Positions 5,996-8,662 of a DNA stretch of 8,662 nucleotides are shown piece after piece. The stretch spans positions 1-8,662 of the forward strand of contig JAFSYZ010000250.1 in the NCBI GenBank assembly GCA_017455785.1, read 5' to 3'. The DNA is from Candidatus Methanomethylophilaceae archaeon. GTDB taxonomy: Archaea; Thermoplasmatota; Thermoplasmata; Methanomassiliicoccales; Methanomethylophilaceae. Below the pieces are notes generated by a model, which was given only the letters and a program-made list of their open reading frames with translations, did not search any database and had not been told where the DNA came from. The position numbers and the translations under genes are program-made. How positions within the stretch are numbered: the first letter of the stretch is position 1; the number at the start of each line of letters is the position of its first letter.

Positions 5996-8146
5996 TCATC
6001 CTTCGTACTGTTTGAGCTTATCCCTTGCCTTCGGACCGATCTTCTCAAGAGCGGTCTCGAAGTCCTTCATCGATACCTTGCAGTCACCGATCTCATCGTC
6101 GTTGGGGACCTTGCCGCTCCTGACGAGTTCCCTGACGGCGTTCATGACCGCTTCGTTGCATATCGCCGATATGTCCGCACCGGTGCATCCATCCGTGAGC
6201 TCCGCCAGTTTGGGGATGTCGACATCGTCGGCCAACGGTTTCTTGGATGTGTGTATGGCGAAGATCTTCTCCCTGGATTCCTTGTCCGGCGGTCCGATGA
6301 AGATGCTCTTGTCGAATCTTCCGGGTCTCAGCAGGGCCGGGTCCATTATGTCGGGCCTGTTGGTGGCCGCTATGACCACGACGTCGTTCAGGGCCTCCAG
6401 ACCATCCATCTCGGTGAGCATCTGGGATATCACTCTCTCGGTGACGTTGCTGTCGCTTCCGGTTCCCCTCTCGGGTGTGATGGAGTCTATCTCGTCCATG
6501 AAGATCACACAGGGCGAGGCCTGTCTCGCCTTCCTGAACGTCTCTCTGACCGCCTTCTCGGATTCGCCGACCCATTTGTTCAGGAACTCCGGACCCTTTA
6601 TGGCTATGAAGTTCGCCTCCGATTCGGTGGCCACAGCCTTCGCCAGCATGGTCTTACCGGTTCCTGGGGGACCGTACAGCAGTATGCCCTTCGGTGGTCT
6701 GGCGTTCATGTGCTCGAACACCTTGGAGTACTTAAGGGGCCATTCGACAGCCTCCTTCAGTTCCTGTTTGGCATTCTCAAGTGCGCCGATATCGTCCCAT
6801 TTGACGTTGGGCTTCTCTATCAGCACCTCCCTCATGGTCGAGGGTTGCATGTCCTTCAGGGCACTCTTGAAGTCGTCCCTGTTGACCTGTATCTTGTTCA
6901 GCACATCGACGGGTATCTCCTCCGCTTCCAGGTTGACATCCGGTAGGATCCTCCTGAGGGCCGCCATGGCAGCTTCCTTCGCCAATGCGGACAGGTCCGC
7001 TCCGGCGTAACCATGGGTCTTGTCTGCCAGTTCATCTAGGTTGACATCGTCCGCGAGGGGCATGCCCCTGGTGTGGATCTCCAATATCTCCAGTCTTCCG
7101 TTCCTGTCCGGTATGTTGATCTCGATCTCACGGTCGAACCTTCCGGGTCTCCTCAACGCCTCGTCTATGGAGTTGGGTCTGTTGGTCGCTCCTATGACGA
7201 CCACCTTGCCTCTGGACTTCAGTCCGTCCATAAGTGCCAGCAACTGAGCTACGATACGTCTCTCCTCCTCTCCTGACACCTCGTCACGCTTGGGTGCGAT
7301 GGAATCTATCTCATCGATGAATATGATGCTCGGAGCGTTCTCCTCCGCTTCCTTGAAGATCTCCCTGAGCTTGCCCTCCGATTCACCGTAGAACTTGCTC
7401 ATGATCTCAGGTCCACCGATGTAGGTGAAGTTGCTGCTCGTCTCACCCGCCACTGCCTTGGCCAGCATGGTCTTACCGGTTCCTGGCGGTCCGTGAAGCA
7501 GTACACCTTTCGGTGCTTCCACACCCAGCCTCTTGAACAGTTCAGGGTGTCTCAGCGGCAGTTCCACCATCTCCCTGATCTTCTTCACCTCGTCACCGAG
7601 GCCGCCTATGTCGTCGTATGTGACCTTCGGTATGTCACCCGAGTCCGAGGCGGGCTTCTCGTTGATCTTAACCTCCGTGGACGATGTCATCGTCACTGCT
7701 TCGGCCGAAGGTGAGAATGATGTGACCACCAGTTCTATCTTGTTCCCCATCACGCTGAGGGTGATCGTGTCGCCCTTGGCGAAGGAACGTCCGTCCATTA
7801 TCTGTCTTATGAATTCCTCACCGCCCTGCAGCCTCAGCTGCTCAGTGGGTGAGAATGTGATCTTCTCTGCATTCTTGGCTGTGATCTTCTTGATCCCTAC
7901 GCGCTCGTCTATACCTGTTCCAGCGTTGCGCCTTGTGGATCCGTCGATCCTTATGATACCTCTGTTGGCATCTTCCGGTCCGCCCATCAGGACCTTTACC
8001 ACGGTCTTTTTGGTACCGTCGATCTGAACGATGTCACCGACCTTCAATCCGAGAATCCCCATGATCTCAGGGTCGATCCTTGCTACACCCTTACCGGCCT
8101 CACCCGGTTTCAATTCCGCTACTTTGAGCGGTTTATCATTGCTCAT
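5996..8146 (-). CDS. cdc48: Cdc48/VAT-type double AAA+ ATPase (p97 homologue)
   Basis: A hexameric ATP-driven unfoldase that extracts and unfolds proteins, often handing them to the 20S proteasome; the archaeal homologue of p97/VCP and of Thermoplasma VAT. The 716 residues hold an N domain (about 1-165, double-psi barrel plus second lobe), then two AAA modules. D1: P-P-G-T-G-K-T (220-226), Walker B F-I-D-E-I-D (276-281), R-P-G-R-F-D finger region (333-338). D2: P-P-G-T-G-K-T (493-499), F-M-D-E-I-D (549-554), R-P-G-R-F-D (607-612). Pore loops are K-F-Y-G (251-254) in D1 and K-W-V-G (524-527) in D2. The protein ends K-Q-Y-E-G, without a canonical C-terminal hydrophobic-Tyr-X proteasome-docking tail. 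A strong AAAGGAGGT is 8 nt before the ATG. It has its own promoter and is separate from the ribosomal operon downstream by 128 bp. Confidence 0.97.
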   Translation of the reverse strand: MSNDKPLKVAELKPGEAGKGVARIDPEIMGILGLKVGDIVQIDGTKKTVVKVLMGGPEDANRGIIRIDGSTRRNAGTGIDERVGIKKITAKNAEKITFSPTEQLRLQGGEEFIRQIMDGRSFAKGDTITLSVMGNKIELVVTSFSPSAEAVTMTSSTEVKINEKPASDSGDIPKVTYDDIGGLGDEVKKIREMVELPLRHPELFKRLGVEAPKGVLLHGPPGTGKTMLAKAVAGETSSNFTYIGGPEIMSKFYGESEGKLREIFKEAEENAPSIIFIDEIDSIAPKRDEVSGEEERRIVAQLLALMDGLKSRGKVVVIGATNRPNSIDEALRRPGRFDREIEINIPDRNGRLEILEIHTRGMPLADDVNLDELADKTHGYAGADLSALAKEAAMAALRRILPDVNLEAEEIPVDVLNKIQVNRDDFKSALKDMQPSTMREVLIEKPNVKWDDIGALENAKQELKEAVEWPLKYSKVFEHMNARPPKGILLYGPPGTGKTMLAKAVATESEANFIAIKGPEFLNKWVGESEKAVRETFRKARQASPCVIFMDEIDSITPERGTGSDSNVTERVISQMLTEMDGLEALNDVVVIAATNRPDIMDPALLRPGRFDKSIFIGPPDKESREKIFAIHTSKKPLADDVDIPKLAELTDGCTGADISAICNEAVMNAVRELVRSGKVPNDDEIGDCKVSMKDFETALEKIGPKARDKLKQYEG

Positions 8147-8154
8147 ACGTTCAT

Positions 8155-8163
8155 ACCTCCTTT
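8155..8163 (-). promoter_or_regulatory. Strong Shine-Dalgarno of cdc48
   Basis: The minus strand reads AAAGGAGGT ending 8 nt before the cdc48 ATG at 8146. It is the best ribosome site in the window and suggests high expression. It settles the start of cdc48. Confidence 0.85.
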
Positions 8164-8201
8164 ACCGATCAAGTGATCTCGTCGATTCTTGTCAAAACCA
8201 T

Positions 8202-8274
8202 ATTAGTTTGTGCTTCTATATAAAGTTAACTAATTGGTTGCAGATATGAAATGGTTTACATTTTAGTAACTAAA
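8202..8274. promoter_or_regulatory. Candidate operator: TTAGT/ACTAA half-sites between cdc48 and the small plus-strand gene
   Basis: Four related half-sites are visible: ATTAGTT (8202-8208) and AACTAAT (8228-8234), which are reverse complements flanking the cdc48 TATA box, and a 13-bp palindrome TTTAGT-A-ACTAAA (8262-8274) just before the next AT-rich TATA-like stretch on the plus strand. In the AT-rich setting some of this may be chance, but the position over two opposing promoters suits a shared repressor. In Archaeoglobus the heat-shock regulator HSR1 is linked to cdc48 and uses a CTAAC-N5-GTTAG type site; the sites here are similar in letters but differ in spacing. Confidence 0.4.
8216..8225 (-). 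promoter_or_regulatory. TATA box of cdc48
   Basis: The minus strand reads CTTTATATAG at 8225-8216, a near-ideal archaeal TATA box. Transcription should start near 8194, giving a leader of about 50 nt that includes the strong Shine-Dalgarno. The box is flanked by the inverted half-sites ATTAGTT (8202-8208) and AACTAAT (8228-8234), so a protein bound there could block TBP/TFB access. Confidence 0.7.
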
Positions 8275-8282
8275 TATTTATT
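8271..8282 (+). promoter_or_regulatory. Possible TATA box for the small plus-strand gene
   Basis: The AT-only stretch TAAATATTTATT could act as a plus-strand TATA box. Its expected start point near 8300 would leave a leader of about 14 nt before the ATG at 8314. It abuts the 13-bp palindrome at 8262-8274. Confidence 0.4.
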
Positions 8283-8313
8283 ATTTACAGTTGATAATAC
8301 ATGAATCGATCGA

Positions 8314-8451
8314 ATGAGACCAGCCGAGGACAGTCTGAAAGTCCATCATGTCAGGAGGAACATATCCGATGAACTGTTCAAGTTCGTGCTCGGACACGAC
8401 GAGATGATGATCGAGCTCCTGCGTAATAGATCGATGGATCCTTCATTATAA
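8314..8451 (+). CDS. Probable 45-residue microprotein, function unknown
   Basis: A short open frame begins M-R-P-A-E-D-S-L-K-V and ends M-D-P-S-L. The middle (about residues 18-38, with D-E-L-F-K-F-V-L and M-M-I-E-L-L-R) can form an amphipathic helix; there is no signal peptide, Cys pair or membrane segment. Support for coding: about 62% of codons end in G or C, similar to the neighbouring genes, while the sequence on both sides is strongly AT-rich. A TATA-like stretch lies at leaderless or short-leader distance; no Shine-Dalgarno precedes the ATG. It is divergent from cdc48 and 44 bp ahead of endA on the same strand. I do not recognise the family; it could be a small regulator or adaptor, or part of a 5' region of endA. 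Confidence 0.5.
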   Translation: MRPAEDSLKVHHVRRNISDELFKFVLGHDEMMIELLRNRSMDPSL

Positions 8452-8472
8452 TACGGACATAATCATAAAAAC
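8446..8472 (+). promoter_or_regulatory. Possible promoter elements of endA
   Basis: Two AT-rich candidates precede endA: TTATAATA (8446-8453), which overlaps the stop of the small gene and would give a leader of about 20 nt, and CATAAAAAC (8464-8472), which would give a leaderless message. No Shine-Dalgarno is seen before the ATG at 8496, which favours leaderless initiation. Confidence 0.35.
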
Positions 8473-8495
8473 ACGGATTACATCCACTCTTATCG

Positions 8496-8662
8496 ATGAC
8501 AGGCGAACTCATCGACGATGTCGTTTATGTAAGGGATCAGACAGAAGGCAATCGTCTCTATTCCAAGGGTAACTACGGTTATCCCATGAGGGGTGGCGGC
8601 ATCGAACTCGATCTCATAGAAGCGACGTATCTGGTCGAGAGCAAGAGGTTACAGGTGTTCCT
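8496..8662 (+). CDS. endA: tRNA-splicing endonuclease EndA, N-terminal part (cut by window edge)
   Basis: Archaeal tRNA-intron endonuclease cuts bulge-helix-bulge motifs in precursor tRNAs. Only the first 55 codons are in the window. They show the start of the family N-terminal domain: after a short strand, G-N-R-L-Y-S-K-G-N-Y-G (residues 18-28), then G-G-G-I-E-L-D-L-I-E-A-T-Y-L-V (33-47), the helix-entry pattern repeated in EndA subunits, and E-S-K-R-L. The catalytic Tyr, His and Lys lie in the C-terminal domain beyond the edge, so activity and subunit type (single 180-residue unit or tandem double unit of about 290 residues) cannot be judged. The ATG has no Shine-Dalgarno. Calling it EndA is recognition from the N-terminal pattern alone. 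Confidence 0.8.
   Translation, partial: MTGELIDDVVYVRDQTEGNRLYSKGNYGYPMRGGGIELDLIEATYLVESKRLQVF

Noticed and set aside
5885..7010. Two long plus-strand open frames of about 350 codons opposite cdc48
   Set aside because: They are antisense to strongly conserved AAA+ coding sequence, have no recognisable domain, no promoter, and arise from the codon bias of cdc48. Other long plus-strand frames opposite the thiolase, tiaS and ftsY were rejected for the same reason.
8301..8372. Alternative 23-codon frame starting at 8301
   Set aside because: It is shorter, polar and low in recognisable structure, and conflicts with the frame at 8314, which has better codon third-base bias.
8353..8407. AGGAGG followed by an ATG at 8369 inside the small gene
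   Set aside because: The frame opened there has only 12 codons, and the AGGAGG is explained by two Arg codons (AGG AGG) of the microprotein.
1..8662. Mobile elements, CRISPR arrays, tRNA or rRNA genes, defence genes
   Set aside because: No transposase, integrase, spaced repeats, cloverleaf sequence or nuclease/toxin pair was seen on either strand; nearly all the DNA is accounted for by housekeeping genes.

Overview
The window carries an archaeal housekeeping block. The markers are ribosomal protein LX, prefoldin alpha, FtsY, TiaS (an archaea-only tRNA modification enzyme), a Cdc48/VAT-type double AAA+ ATPase and the start of an archaeal tRNA-splicing endonuclease, together with archaeal TATA boxes and very short or absent leaders. 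A bacterial-type biosynthetic thiolase in such a background would fit a Thermoplasmata or Methanomassiliicoccales-like euryarchaeon. That placement is inference from gene content and protein style, not from a database search.

Layout, left to right: (1) positions 4-276, plus strand, a short membrane-anchored protein that looks OB-fold-like; it overlaps the next gene tail to tail by 14 bp. (2) 263-2705, minus strand, a two-gene unit of thiolase followed by an M20 metallohydrolase, with its own TATA box just upstream of the thiolase ATG. (3) 2754-5867, minus strand, a tight operon rplX (LX) - pfdA - ftsY - tiaS with gaps of 4, 10 and 4 bp, driven by a TATA box near 5917-5924. (4) 5996-8146, minus strand, cdc48, with a strong Shine-Dalgarno and its own TATA box. 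(5) 8147-8313, an AT-rich divergent promoter region with TTAGT/ACTAA half-sites. (6) 8314-8451, plus strand, a probable 45-residue microprotein. (7) 8496 to the right edge, plus strand, the start of endA, cut by the window.

The operon links steps of protein production: LX is part of the large ribosomal subunit, prefoldin holds nascent chains, FtsY docks SRP-ribosome complexes at the membrane, and TiaS makes the AUA-decoding tRNA-Ile usable. Cdc48 next door unfolds damaged proteins, and EndA matures intron-containing tRNAs. The thiolase most likely feeds acetoacetyl-CoA to the mevalonate route for isoprenoid lipids; its partner peptidase has no clear link.

I found no tRNA, rRNA, CRISPR array, insertion sequence, phage gene or defence system. 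No obviously new system is present. The least explained parts are the divergent cdc48 control region with its microprotein, the inverted repeat upstream of the ribosomal operon promoter, and the small membrane-anchored protein at the left edge.
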